Below, one piece after another: positions 35,372 through 43,741 of a stretch of 64,000 bases of DNA; positions within the stretch are counted from its first letter, which is position 1; each line of letters opens with the position of its first letter. The translations under genes were made by a program, and so were the position numbers. The notes below the pieces were generated by a model. It saw only the letters and a list, made by a program, of their open reading frames with translations. It did not search any database and was not told the origin of the DNA. This DNA is from Andreprevotia sp. IGB-42 (GTDB lineage: Bacteria; Pseudomonadota; Gammaproteobacteria; Burkholderiales; Chitinibacteraceae), in assembly GCF_009848685.1 (NCBI RefSeq), contig NZ_WXTX01000008.1, positions 1 to 64,000 of the forward strand, given 5' to 3'.

Positions 35372-35999
35372 TTTTCTTGCTCCAATTGTTGATTTTCCGG
35401 ATCAGGGCCCCGCGCAGTTGCACGGCCGTTACTATCTCTGGCGGCAGGTTGTGCACGGTATTGCGCAGCATCAGCTCGCGCTTGGTGAGCAGCTCAAGGT
35501 TGTCGGGATGATGGTTCATTGGATTCCGATCCTTGAAACACACCGCATGCCCCTCCGGAATGGGGCCGTGGTGCAGTTCCCACACTAGGTGGTGTACGCT
35601 GACGTAGTCGAACCGGGTTGTACCGCTGTCGCGTAGCTTGACCTCGACGTACCCCTCTTTTGTCACCCGTTCTGAACCGATAGGTCGCCAGGTGTGCGGG
35701 CGATGGCCCTTCTTGAACTGCGTGGCCTCCCCGCCTAGCTGCAGTCCCTTTGTCCCTTTATTCCACGGCCGCGAGCCTTTCTGGAAACGGAAGCTGCTGC
35801 CGAGTAGGCCATCTGTCCTGCCTGATCTTGGGCCGGCATGGAAGGCCTCCGACTTTTTCAGGCCCAAGGCGTTGGCTTTACCGTAGATAACCGCCTTCGA
35901 GTGCCCCAGAATCGACACAAGGTCCTCTGCCGTCATTTCCGGATAGAGCTCGCGTAGCAGGTACGTTTGACGCGCGGTCCACTGTTTGCGCTTTGCCAT
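35364..35999 (-). CDS. HNH homing-type endonuclease
   Basis: A 211-aa protein. The N-terminal 50 residues look like a DNA-binding helix-turn-helix (TARQTYLLRELYPEMTAEDLVSILG). The HNH nuclease signature lies at about 125-170: VSVHHLVWELHHGPIPEG, then a CFKDRNPMNHHPDNLELLT block. Such genes may be free-standing homing endonucleases or may help packaging or replication. The start at 35999 overlaps the upstream stop as TGATG; a GTG one codon earlier is less likely. Confidence 0.85.
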   Translation of the reverse strand: MAKRKQWTARQTYLLRELYPEMTAEDLVSILGHSKAVIYGKANALGLKKSEAFHAGPRSGRTDGLLGSSFRFQKGSRPWNKGTKGLQLGGEATQFKKGHRPHTWRPIGSERVTKEGYVEVKLRDSGTTRFDYVSVHHLVWELHHGPIPEGHAVCFKDRNPMNHHPDNLELLTKRELMLRNTVHNLPPEIVTAVQLRGALIRKINNWSKKNG

Positions 36000-36307
36000 C
36001 ACACAACTCCTTCGATCAACAGCTCGGTTTCCACCTGGCTGCTCACTTCGTTGAAGTAGAAGAACTTGAAACGCTCTTCTGCCGGCAGCTCGCGGAGGGC
36101 GATCTCGGTCGGTTGGCCAACCCCTTCGACGTGGCAGGCCCCGTATTGCGCGATGTGCTCCGCAGCCAGCTCGTAGAGCTCGCTATGGCTGCCGATCTCC
36201 CACAGCCCCTTCCGGACCAGTTCCAGGTAGTTGTCGGTCAGGCACTCCGGTGGAAGATCGATCTCGATCACCTTGGTAATGCGTACTTCAACGGTATGCA
36301 TGGCCAT
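35999..36307 (-). CDS. small phage protein, unknown
   Basis: A 102-aa acidic protein beginning with a beta-strand pattern (MHTVEVRITKVIEIDLPPEC). It overlaps both neighbours by a few bases. No family recognised. A second ATG two codons in is an equally good start. Confidence 0.55.
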   Translation of the reverse strand: MAMHTVEVRITKVIEIDLPPECLTDNYLELVRKGLWEIGSHSELYELAAEHIAQYGACHVEGVGQPTEIALRELPAEERFKFFYFNEVSSQVETELLIEGVV

Positions 36308-36494
36308 CGCTGGTCTCCTCGTAGGGGTGTGGTTCCTGCAGATCGGCTTTGTGTTCCATCATCCAGCCCTGCAGCATGGCTGCAGCGATGTGGTGAGCCA
36401 GGCTGTGGTCCTCGATGCCGTTACCATCAAAGGCCAGCATGACCTTTACCTGGTCGGGTCCATCGTCGGTGATCGTGATTGTGGCGTTTGCCAT
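36288..36494 (-). CDS. small phage protein, unknown
   Basis: A 68-aa protein with N-terminal beta-strands (ATITITDDGPDQVKVMLAFDG) and a His-rich helical part (EDHSLAHHIAAAMLQGWMM). The ribosome binding site AGAGAG precedes the ATG. Similar small proteins are common near phage primases. Function unknown. Confidence 0.55.
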   Translation of the reverse strand: MANATITITDDGPDQVKVMLAFDGNGIEDHSLAHHIAAAMLQGWMMEHKADLQEPHPYEETSDGHAYR

Positions 36495-36527
36495 GGTTGC
36501 TCTCTCTATTAGTGGGGTGTAGCGGGG

Positions 36528-39308
36528 TTAATCTTTGCGGGTCGCGGTCATATCGTTGGATGGCGTGGCATGCAGGCCAAATCGGCGCATGTGCTCAAGG
36601 CTGAGTGCCACCATGTTGCTGACGCGGCGCATCCCGATCGTGCGTTCCACCGGGTCGCGTACGATCACGCCGGCGCTGGCCAGCTGCTTGCGGTAGACGC
36701 GATCGCTCTTCACCGGCAATCCGTTCCACTTTTCACGCAATGCGGGCTTGCCGCTGATGTGGTCCATCACATAGCTAGTGCGTGTCAGCAGCACCTCGTG
36801 GGTCCGGCCGTCTTCGTCTTTCTCGGTGTCCCAGGTGTACGGGTGGCGGAATTCGCCGGCTGAAATCTCGCTGAGCAGGATCTCGGTGATCCAGACCCAC
36901 GGTTCGCGGTCGCTGCTGGACTCGCCGATGTGGTGGTTCATTTCCGCAAGCAGGCTGGCGGGCACGCCGTTCCAGTCTTCCGGCAGCCCGGCAAATTCGG
37001 CGAGCAACGCCCAAGCGGTCAGCAAGGCGGCATAGTTGGTGGTCATGCGCATGGCGCCGTCGTCTTCACCGCTGGCACGGCTGCCCTCGAAGCAGAACGC
37101 TCTGGACTCTTCGAATTTGGCCTGCACACGTCCCTTGTCCAGGCTGGCCAAGAACTGCAGCCACTCTTTCACCGGAAAGCGCGGCAGGTTCTCAGGGATC
37201 GGCTTACCCTTCTTGCCGCTCAGCTCGATGCGCACCAGTTTGCCGATCAAGCTGCGCACGGGTACGTCTTCACCGGCCAGCAGCACGGGTGCGCTGAGCA
37301 GGTATTCAGTCATGTCACCGCCACGCCTGGTCACGGTGTACTGGTAGGTTTCTTGCAGCAATCCGACCGCTTTATCGATGATGTCTTGCCGGCGAGCTGA
37401 AAGCTCCTCCCACCCGATGGGGTGGGTGGTGTGGCTTACCGAGGTCACCAGTCGGAACTCGGTCTGCAGGCTCTGGCCCGAGAGCATGGTGAATGCGATT
37501 GCCCGCTCGTACTTCTTGATCAACGTTGATTTGCCGGCGCCCTTGTTGGCCTGCATCTGCATGTGTGGCCAGAAGCCCAGGAATGGCTTCAGGTGGCCAC
37601 CAAGGCCCCACGCCAACAGCAAGGTGGCAGCGTTGTCTTTCATGGTGGCGCCGAAGGCCTCGACGACCAGGCGTGCATCGTGGCGTGTGCCGCTGGGGAA
37701 CAGCAGCCCGGAGTAGGGGCATTGCTTGTCGGGCTCGGTGAAATAGCAATCCGGCCCCTCGTTGACTGCCAGCCGGCCCTCGCGCCATGCCAAGCCCACG
37801 AAATTCACCGCATGCCTGGCGCCGATGCCGGAGGTCCGCTCCAGCACGTTGACCATGCGTTTGAAGTTCGCCGGCGAATAGATCGCCCCGAATTTCTCCC
37901 ACTTGGTCAGGTTGTACAGGTCCTGGTCGTCATACACCCGGCGCAGCAGCTCCGTGCCATGGCGTGCGGTCTGTACGGATACGCTGAATTGCACGCGGGG
38001 CATCGCATCCGGATCACCCGTCATCGTGGCGGTGGCGGACTGGATGGTTACGCGGGACAGGCTGGCAACGCGAAAGCCGCAAAGATCGCCGAAATCCAGC
38101 TTTGGCCGCTTGTCTTCCTCTTCCTCGGTCGGCACTTCAAACTTGGTTATGACCTGGGTGAAGTCGTCTCTGACCCGAAATTTCCAGTAGGCGTGAAAGT
38201 CTTGCCCGGGGAGGTGCACGCGCCGGCGGCCGTACTTGGCCAGACCCTCTTCCTTGCCAGGTAACCCGGGAATCAACCACGGCTCGATGTATTTGAGCAT
38301 CTGCCCTGTTTTCTCGGCACCGTGTGCCTGCAGGACGTCGTTGACGTCAGTGGCTTCCTCCCACTCACCCTGGTCCACCAGCAGCGCCGGGACATCGAGT
38401 ACCGTCAGGCGCTCATGCAGATCCCACGCCGCCTTCAGCCCGGGGCGGAAATTGGTTTGCGGATTGACCTTGTCGGCATGGTCCAGGCAAATGCGGACCA
38501 GCTTGCCCCGCAGCCAGCTCCAATCCATCGCATTGATATTCGCTACGCCGCGTAGGGCCAGCACGGCCGTGTACCGGTCATTGGGTAATGCCGTTTCCAC
38601 GGAAAGCGCATTGATGGGGCTTTCCACGATATAAACGGTCCGCGCGGCCTGCAGGCGGCGCATGTCGCTGGTCCAGATGTGTCCCAGCTTCTCGCCTTGG
38701 CACGATGTTTTGCGGCCACCGTTCATATCGGCGTCGGCATAACGGAAATCGACGGCCGCGATGGCACCGGTGCGCGCGCGCACGATGAACGCAGCAGCCG
38801 GGCCGCCATGCCCGGCCTCGCCCTGCTGCACCTTGGTGCTGGTCCAGGTGTTCCAGCCGATGCTGCCAGCCTTGAGCGCGGCCTGGATGACCTTCTCGGC
38901 GATGCCGCGCCCCTTCAGGTACTCGACCAGCGGGTCGGTTTCCTTCCGGCAGTTCTCTGCGATATGGTCCAGCAGCGTTTTTTCCTGGCGCTCTTGGGGC
39001 GTTTCAGGCTTGTCGAACTGGATGCTGTAAAGCTCATGCAGGTACTTGATCGCATCGCTGGTGTCGCTGGCTTTGCCGGCATAGACGACGAGGTCGATGA
39101 TGCTGCCCTTGGCAGAATCACCGCCTTCGTTGCTCCAGTCCTTGAAGCCCCAGTCGCCGTTTTTCTGGAAAATGCTCAACGACGCGGTGCTGTCGTCGTG
39201 CGTCGGGCTGTGCCAAAGGCCTTTGCCGCCCTTGCCACGCGTCAGGCCTAGCTTTTCAGCCAGGTCTTCCATGTTGATCTGGCGTTTTAATTCTTGAATG
39301 CTTGCCAT
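36528..39308 (-). CDS. phage DNA primase/helicase (TOPRIM + P-loop ATPase)
   Basis: The 926-aa protein probably primes and unwinds phage DNA. Residues 13-75 resemble the CHC2-type primase zinc domain in layout (LWHSPTHDDSTASLSI, then DWGFKDWSNEGG and SIIDLVV) but contain no Cys, so no zinc can be bound there. A TOPRIM domain follows with Glu229 (IVESPINALS) and the LDHAD acidic motif at 275-279. A P-loop NKGAGKSTLIKK sits at 588-599 within a DUF927-like ATPase region. It is the largest gene of the early operon. Confidence 0.85.
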   Translation of the reverse strand: MASIQELKRQINMEDLAEKLGLTRGKGGKGLWHSPTHDDSTASLSIFQKNGDWGFKDWSNEGGDSAKGSIIDLVVYAGKASDTSDAIKYLHELYSIQFDKPETPQERQEKTLLDHIAENCRKETDPLVEYLKGRGIAEKVIQAALKAGSIGWNTWTSTKVQQGEAGHGGPAAAFIVRARTGAIAAVDFRYADADMNGGRKTSCQGEKLGHIWTSDMRRLQAARTVYIVESPINALSVETALPNDRYTAVLALRGVANINAMDWSWLRGKLVRICLDHADKVNPQTNFRPGLKAAWDLHERLTVLDVPALLVDQGEWEEATDVNDVLQAHGAEKTGQMLKYIEPWLIPGLPGKEEGLAKYGRRRVHLPGQDFHAYWKFRVRDDFTQVITKFEVPTEEEEDKRPKLDFGDLCGFRVASLSRVTIQSATATMTGDPDAMPRVQFSVSVQTARHGTELLRRVYDDQDLYNLTKWEKFGAIYSPANFKRMVNVLERTSGIGARHAVNFVGLAWREGRLAVNEGPDCYFTEPDKQCPYSGLLFPSGTRHDARLVVEAFGATMKDNAATLLLAWGLGGHLKPFLGFWPHMQMQANKGAGKSTLIKKYERAIAFTMLSGQSLQTEFRLVTSVSHTTHPIGWEELSARRQDIIDKAVGLLQETYQYTVTRRGGDMTEYLLSAPVLLAGEDVPVRSLIGKLVRIELSGKKGKPIPENLPRFPVKEWLQFLASLDKGRVQAKFEESRAFCFEGSRASGEDDGAMRMTTNYAALLTAWALLAEFAGLPEDWNGVPASLLAEMNHHIGESSSDREPWVWITEILLSEISAGEFRHPYTWDTEKDEDGRTHEVLLTRTSYVMDHISGKPALREKWNGLPVKSDRVYRKQLASAGVIVRDPVERTIGMRRVSNMVALSLEHMRRFGLHATPSNDMTATRKD

Positions 39309-39311
39309 GAG

Positions 39312-39581
39312 TTACGCCGGTTTGAGCAGTTCGGATGGAATGAAAGGCTCATCGAGCAGCGCCGGTGCCGGGTGCATGACGTGGGCCAGGGCGTAGACGT
39401 GGCTGCCAAAGATGGCGGGTTCGCGGCGCAGCACGCCGTCTTCAATCAGGGATTCGAGTGCGATGCGCAGCAGGTAGAAGGGCAAGCCGGTCAGGCCCAT
39501 CAGCCGCGGCAGGGACACATGCCCCACCTCGAATTGCTCCAGTACCTGCTGTTTCAATGCGTTTACTGCAATTTCAGACAT
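39312..39581 (-). CDS. small winged-helix-like phage protein
   Basis: An 89-aa protein whose pattern (VLEQFEVGHVSLPRLMGLTG followed by YLLRIALESLIEDGVL) fits a small winged helix-turn-helix, so DNA binding is possible. It lies 3 bp upstream of the primase and overlaps the previous gene by 8 bp. Confidence 0.55.
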   Translation of the reverse strand: MSEIAVNALKQQVLEQFEVGHVSLPRLMGLTGLPFYLLRIALESLIEDGVLRREPAIFGSHVYALAHVMHPAPALLDEPFIPSELLKPA

Positions 39582-39990
39582 GCGCTGCCTCGCGTTTCGG
39601 GATTACAAATGCAAGATCGGGGGTGATACCCATGCGGATTCCACTGGTGGCTGCCAGCAGCCAGATTGCTGCGGCGCCGGCGGAAATCTGCGCGGGCTGC
39701 AGCACCCACTGACCGTCATCAAGCACGGCCAGGTCTTCCACGATCCTGCTGTGACAGCCGTTATTCAGGCGCACGGGCAGCTCCGGCCGCACCGGTGTTT
39801 CGATGATGGCCAGCGCTTCCGGATACGGCACCGGGCAGCGGTCGATCAACTGCGCGAAGTCGCCGGCAAGCATCACCAGTGGCACCGCCAGCAAGCTGCC
39901 GGCATGGGCGGCTAGTGCGTGATCGAAACAGCGGTACAGCTGGCTGTTGTAGGAAAACCGTCGCAGGGCGTCGATGTGGAGCGGGCGCAT
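39574..39990 (-). CDS. phage protein, unknown
   Basis: A 138-aa protein, mixed alpha/beta, starting MRPLHIDALRRFSYNSQLYR. It has no transmembrane helix that I would call and no motif I recognise. Part of the dense early cluster; its 3' end overlaps the next gene. Confidence 0.55.
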   Translation of the reverse strand: MRPLHIDALRRFSYNSQLYRCFDHALAAHAGSLLAVPLVMLAGDFAQLIDRCPVPYPEALAIIETPVRPELPVRLNNGCHSRIVEDLAVLDDGQWVLQPAQISAGAAAIWLLAATSGIRMGITPDLAFVIPKREAAHV

Positions 39991-40002
39991 GGGTGTCTCC
40001 GG

Positions 40003-40434
40003 TTACGCGGTGGCCAGGCTGTTCTTCCATGCAATTGCGTCCAGCAGGGCCATATCCAGTCGATCGTTGTAAAACCAGCGGAACGATTCCGGCTTGGCGC
40101 GCACGTGGCCGCCGAAGTCGGTGTGGAACAGTGTTTCGGCACGAATCAGCCATCCGTATTTCTCTTCGTCCTGCAGGACGCTGACCACTTGGGAGTCATG
40201 CAAGGTGGCCAGATTGGGTAGCTGCAGCGCCTCCGCGATGCTGGCCGGCTCCTCGTAAAGCGATTCGGCCATGGCTTCGGGCACGATCGACCACGTGGCG
40301 ACGAGACCGAGCGAGAATGTGTGCTCGATGAACAGGCCAGCATCTGCAACCAGCGACTGGATCTGTTTGGCTGTCAGTAGCGGCTGGTCATGTTTCGGTG
40401 CTGCAGAGTAGTGAGGCAGGTCATTCAGGTGCAT
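40003..40434 (-). CDS. phage protein, unknown
   Basis: A 143-aa acidic protein (MHLNDLPHYSAAPKHDQPLL at the start) with no recognised domain. The start overlaps the preceding gene by 14 bp. Function unknown. Confidence 0.55.
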   Translation of the reverse strand: MHLNDLPHYSAAPKHDQPLLTAKQIQSLVADAGLFIEHTFSLGLVATWSIVPEAMAESLYEEPASIAEALQLPNLATLHDSQVVSVLQDEEKYGWLIRAETLFHTDFGGHVRAKPESFRWFYNDRLDMALLDAIAWKNSLATA

Positions 40435-40792
40435 GTTGTGACTCCAGGAAAAAGGTGGACGCCGTAGCCACAGGGCAAGGCGTGCAATCGGCTGCCGGAT
40501 GAGTTGGCTCGTGCGTCCATGGGTAAAGGGGTGTTGCGCCGGAGGTCAGGAAGCAGATGCGGCCGGCGTGATCGCGGTGGATCTCGCGGAACGCCCTGCA
40601 GCCGTATTCGTCCGGGTCGTCTTCGTGCACCAGGTGCACCGGATATGCGAGCTCATCGGCCACGCGCGCCAGCTCGACCAAGCGGTTTTTCCGGTCGTTT
40701 GCGATGGGCCCGGCCACGTGCACGCGCAGTTCGTGCTCGCCCACCAGCAGGATTTCGATCGTGCAGCCGGCAATGACAACGGGCGGGTTCAT
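40421..40792 (-). CDS. phage protein, unknown
   Basis: A 123-aa protein with an N-terminal beta-rich part (IEILLVGEHELRVHVAGPIA) and two Cys in a C-terminal TPCPVA region. No family recognised. It overlaps its upstream neighbour by ATGA. Confidence 0.55.
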   Translation of the reverse strand: MNPPVVIAGCTIEILLVGEHELRVHVAGPIANDRKNRLVELARVADELAYPVHLVHEDDPDEYGCRAFREIHRDHAGRICFLTSGATPLYPWTHEPTHPAADCTPCPVATASTFFLESQHAPE

Positions 40793-40980
40793 GAAAACAA
40801 CGGATCCGCAACGCTGTACTGCCGATCCTCGTAGGTGTGGCGAGCCCGCCTGCGCTGGCGGTCCGCCTCGGTAATCTGTGAGGCGATGGCGTCGGCAGAA
40901 GCCTTGCTTGCGCTCGGCGACCGTGGCGGGTTGTAGGTCACGTTCTGCACCGGCGTGGGCTTGCGAGGTGCACGGCTCAT
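40789..40980 (-). CDS. small basic phage protein, unknown
   Basis: A 63-aa Arg/Ser-rich protein (MSRAPRKPTPVQNVTYNPPR). The start at 40980 is chosen because it overlaps the previous stop (ATGA); a frame extending to 41034 would run into the previous gene. It may bind nucleic acid through its basic surface, which is only a guess. Confidence 0.5.
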   Translation of the reverse strand: MSRAPRKPTPVQNVTYNPPRSPSASKASADAIASQITEADRQRRRARHTYEDRQYSVADPLFS

Positions 40981-41282
40981 GGCGTCACCTCCCCAGGTAA
41001 CTCGCTCTTGTGGGTCCAGACGCCATCGACCCATTTGCCGTTGGCACTCAAAATCGACCAGTAATGGTCTCTGGGCTGGTGGCCATAAAGCAGGGGAGGG
41101 TTGGCCTTCAGCCAGCGCCTGACGATCTCGTACGTTAGGGCGCCAACTAGCTCGCCAGCAGCCTTATCGCCGTTCGGCACGGGATTTGCCTGTGCCACTG
41201 ACCAATACATGGCGAGGTATTCGTTGGTGAGGTTGCGGAGGTCGCCGGTAGGCACTTCAATGGTGATGGTGGTCTGTTTCAC
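40977..41282 (-). CDS. phage protein, unknown
   Basis: A 101-aa protein with MKQTTITIEVPTGDLRNLTN at the start and an aromatic-rich C-terminal half (DHYWSILSANGKWVDGVWTH). No known domain. It overlaps the tyrosine recombinase-like gene upstream by ATGA, so the two are translationally coupled. Confidence 0.55.
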   Translation of the reverse strand: MKQTTITIEVPTGDLRNLTNEYLAMYWSVAQANPVPNGDKAAGELVGALTYEIVRRWLKANPPLLYGHQPRDHYWSILSANGKWVDGVWTHKSELPGEVTP

Positions 41283-41953
41283 GGATGAATCCCCTTCAGG
41301 AATTGACGGCGGCTCGGGCGCCCTTGCCCTTCCAGGCGTGCGGCCTCGGCCTCAAGTTCGCTCCGGCTCGGCTGGCTATACAGGCGCGAGCTGGTGGTGC
41401 TGGTCTGGCCCAGTGCGTAGGCGACCTGGTCATACGGATCCGCGGCAGTGGTGTTCGCCTTGATGCGCTGCGCCTTGGTGTGGCGGAACCAGTGCGGGCT
41501 CACGCCTGCAGGCAGGCCTGCCAGCTCGGCCCAATCAGCCAGGCGCTGCTGAAAGCTGCGCACGGCCAGCGGCGTGCCGCGGCGGCTGACCACCAGCCGG
41601 CAATCGTCGTCCCAGAGATCGCCCTGCAGGCGCATCTGGTGATCGCTGACGGTCAGCAGCTCCTTCAGCGCAGCTTGGGCATCCTTGTTCAGCAGATGGT
41701 CATGGGGCCGGCGTACAGTGCCTTGTTTGCCGGCTACGCCCTTGCGGCGATCTGCCGGCACGTAGTAGCGGCCAGCGGCCAGCCAACGACGTGCATCGCC
41801 CTTGGTGGTTTGAGCGAACTCGCCGATGCGCATGCCGGTCTCGTTCAGAAACTGCATCCAGGCCAGATCGCGCCTGGCCAGCAGATCGGCGCGCCGATCG
41901 CGCAGTGTGCGGAAGAGGTTGGTCAGCTCGGTATCGGTGAAGTCGCGGTTCAT
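41279..41953 (-). CDS. catalytic-domain-only tyrosine recombinase-like protein
   Basis: A 224-aa protein consisting almost only of a tyrosine recombinase catalytic domain: Arg42 (NETGMRIGEF), HxxR at His154/Arg157 (SPHWFRHTKAQ) and candidate nucleophile Tyr192 (SSRLYSQPS). The histidine usually found in the LGH motif is Gln183 (ALGQTSTTS). No Arm or core-binding domain is present, so target recognition must differ from the integrase at 33307. The preceding gene is a shorter relative with the same N-terminal pattern, and the two overlap by ATGA. Confidence 0.8.
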   Translation of the reverse strand: MNRDFTDTELTNLFRTLRDRRADLLARRDLAWMQFLNETGMRIGEFAQTTKGDARRWLAAGRYYVPADRRKGVAGKQGTVRRPHDHLLNKDAQAALKELLTVSDHQMRLQGDLWDDDCRLVVSRRGTPLAVRSFQQRLADWAELAGLPAGVSPHWFRHTKAQRIKANTTAADPYDQVAYALGQTSTTSSRLYSQPSRSELEAEAARLEGQGRPSRRQFLKGIHP

Positions 41954-42450
41954 ACCGAGGCCTCTTCGAGCTGGGCAGCGGGCTTCGCACGGAAAAACAT
42001 GTGCGCATTAACCGGGGCGTAGATGCCTGCGTCGGACGACCAACTGCGCAGGCGGTACTGAATATCGGTGATGGATATCCCGATGCCGGCGCCGCCGACG
42101 ATCAGTGCAGCATCTGCACCTGGTGTCTTGCCGGCACGCAGGATCTGCTCTTGGCCGACACGCAGCAGGTACTCAAGGGCATCTATGGCGATGCGCGTCA
42201 GCTGGAAATCATCCGCCGTGGCTTGATCGCGCGCCGGCTGCTTGCCTTGGCCCTCGGGTAGATCGTAAAAGCCGGCGCGGAGCCAGCGCTCGGCTTCGTG
42301 GCGCTTGACCTTCGCCAGCTCACCTACCCGGATGCTGGTTTCCTGCAGCAGCTGCATCCATGCCAGATCGCGCAACGCCATCGGGTTGGTACTGTCGCGC
42401 AAGATCTTGTACAGCCGGCGCAACTCTTCTTCGGTAAAGCTACGGTTCAT
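41950..42450 (-). CDS. truncated tyrosine recombinase-like protein without nucleophile
   Basis: A 166-aa relative of the gene downstream: both begin MNR-[D/S]-FT and share LRD, DLAWMQ and [M/I]R-[I/V]-GE. Arg41 is kept (ETSIRVGEL) and a His150/Arg154 pair remains (NAHMFFRAK), but the protein ends 12 residues later, before any Tyr. It therefore cannot cut DNA in the usual way and may act as a DNA-binding partner or regulator. The stop is not an obvious frameshift: the next gene starts cleanly in the overlap. Confidence 0.72.
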   Translation of the reverse strand: MNRSFTEEELRRLYKILRDSTNPMALRDLAWMQLLQETSIRVGELAKVKRHEAERWLRAGFYDLPEGQGKQPARDQATADDFQLTRIAIDALEYLLRVGQEQILRAGKTPGADAALIVGGAGIGISITDIQYRLRSWSSDAGIYAPVNAHMFFRAKPAAQLEEASV

Positions 42451-42516
42451 CGGTTGAGTCCCTCTCTCAATTGCCGGATCCGCCGGCCGCGGTTGCTGTC
42501 GGCAAGCCGACGAATT

Positions 42517-42972
42517 TCAGGCGCGGGCCATTCCCTTCACGCGCTCCACCAGTTCCACGATCGTGCTGATGAGCTCGCTGGCCTCGCGCTCGATCACCGC
42601 TACCTCGCGCTGGGTAACAACCTGGTCGTCAAACGCCCGGACGATCGCGGTCTGCAGGTCGCTTTCTTCACGGCCCATGCGGGTAAACATTTCCAGCAGG
42701 TGCTGGTCAGCGATGAGCGTCAGGGAAGGGAGCGTGTAATAGGCGCCCCGGGTTGCCCGGCACATGGCCTGTAGCAAGCGGGTGTCGCTTGTGAGCAACG
42801 TGGCCACGATGATTTCCGGGCCGGTCAGGTGCGCTTTCTGGTCGTTCGGATTGACCTTGTTGTAAAGCGTGCTCTCGGCAACGCCCATGAGGTCGGCCAG
42901 TGCTTTTGCGCCGAAGGTATGCACCAGCTCATAGGCGGCGCGCGTGTAGTCGGGGAGGGGCTTGGGTGCCAT
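42517..42972 (-). CDS. phage regulatory protein CII family (Phage_CP76)
   Basis: A 151-aa protein with an N-terminal helix-turn-helix (AYELVHTFGAKALADLMGVAESTLYNKVNP, cited in part) followed by helical segments, matching the P2/186-type CII family (Phage_CP76) in layout. It is the second gene of the rightward-named early operon after the Cro-like gene and probably controls the lysis-lysogeny choice. Confidence 0.8.
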   Translation of the reverse strand: MAPKPLPDYTRAAYELVHTFGAKALADLMGVAESTLYNKVNPNDQKAHLTGPEIIVATLLTSDTRLLQAMCRATRGAYYTLPSLTLIADQHLLEMFTRMGREESDLQTAIVRAFDDQVVTQREVAVIEREASELISTIVELVERVKGMARA

Positions 42973-43001
42973 CAGAAATTCGCCTGGATTCTCTGATGGG
43001 C

Positions 43002-43250
43002 TTAATGCGTCTGCATGCCGGATGCTTCCGGCATATAGCGCTCGGGGTACAGCACATGCAGTTCGGTCAGCCAGGCGACGGCGTAGAAAGCCACCAGCTT
43101 TTCAGCGAGGGCAGGACTGCAGTTTTCGTTGCCGCGCTCGAGCTGGGAGAGGAAACCGTCAGAACAGCCGACTTCGGCCGCGACCTGCTGGAGCGTTTTT
43201 TGACTTTGCTTGCGAGCGAGCCGCAAGGGTGTCGTTTGCTTGTCGGTCAT
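43002..43250 (-). CDS. Cro-like XRE-family repressor
   Basis: An 82-aa helix-turn-helix protein: LARKQSQKTLQQVAAEVGCSDGFLSQLERGNENCS contains the full XRE pattern (cited as the region from residue 11). It is divergent from the CI-like gene across a 111-bp region with operator-like sites. By position and size it is the lytic repressor of the early switch. Confidence 0.8.
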   Translation of the reverse strand: MTDKQTTPLRLARKQSQKTLQQVAAEVGCSDGFLSQLERGNENCSPALAEKLVAFYAVAWLTELHVLYPERYMPEASGMQTH

Positions 43251-43361
43251 TTTCTTGGCTTTACAAAGAATTTGTTAAACGAATCTTGGTATAGCAAAGA
43301 TAACTTGTCAAATTTCTTTGTGCCGCCAAAATTCCGAGCAACATCAACCAGGGGAACGACC
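43251..43361. promoter_or_regulatory. cI-cro operator/promoter region
   Basis: AT-rich 111 bp between the divergent repressor genes. Three related sites are visible: ACAAAGAATTTGT (43263-43275), GCAAAGATAACTTGT (43294-43308) and CAAATTTCTTTGT (43309-43321, inverted). A minus-strand TTGACA (43306-43311) sits between the second and third sites and could serve the cro-side promoter. Confidence 0.6.
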
Positions 43362-43730
43362 GTGCCGAAAATAGGTGCTGCGCTAAAAATGCTGCGAAAG
43401 CGCGCTGGGCTGAGCACCGTCGAAGTAGGCGAGCGGGTAGGCCTCTCAAACGGGTCGATATCGCAGTGGGAAAACGACGGCGTCAAAAGCTACGACTGCG
43501 ACCGCCTGAAGGCGTTTGCCGAGCTCTACGAAGTGCAGGTGTGGGAACTGTTCAGGATCGCAGCTGCTCATGCCGCGGATGGCCGCAGGTTTGTGCTGGA
43601 AGAGCCGGTACCAGGTGATTACCTGATCGAGGACAGCCCCGACGTGGCAGAGCTGATCATGATGGTGCGGAGAATGACACCGGCGCAGAGCTCCGGATTA
43701 CTGCACGCAGTGAAGATGTTGATGTCTTAA
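43362..43730 (+). CDS. CI-like prophage repressor
   Basis: A 122-aa XRE-family protein from GTG 43362, which has AGGGGA six bases upstream; the open frame further upstream runs through the operator region and cannot be coding. The helix-turn-helix lies at about residues 4-55 (ALKMLRKRAGLSTVEVGERV and SNGSISQWEN). The C-terminal part is short and has no S24 protease domain, so induction cannot use RecA-stimulated self-cleavage within this protein. It is read together with the DUF4238 gene. Confidence 0.78.
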   Translation: MPKIGAALKMLRKRAGLSTVEVGERVGLSNGSISQWENDGVKSYDCDRLKAFAELYEVQVWELFRIAAAHAADGRRFVLEEPVPGDYLIEDSPDVAELIMMVRRMTPAQSSGLLHAVKMLMS

Positions 43731-43741
43731 ACGGGCAAGAT

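Noticed and set aside
42900-43361. Upstream extension of the CI-like frame back to 42900
   Set aside because: It would run antisense through the cro and CII-family genes and the operator region; GTG 43362 has a proper ribosome binding site.
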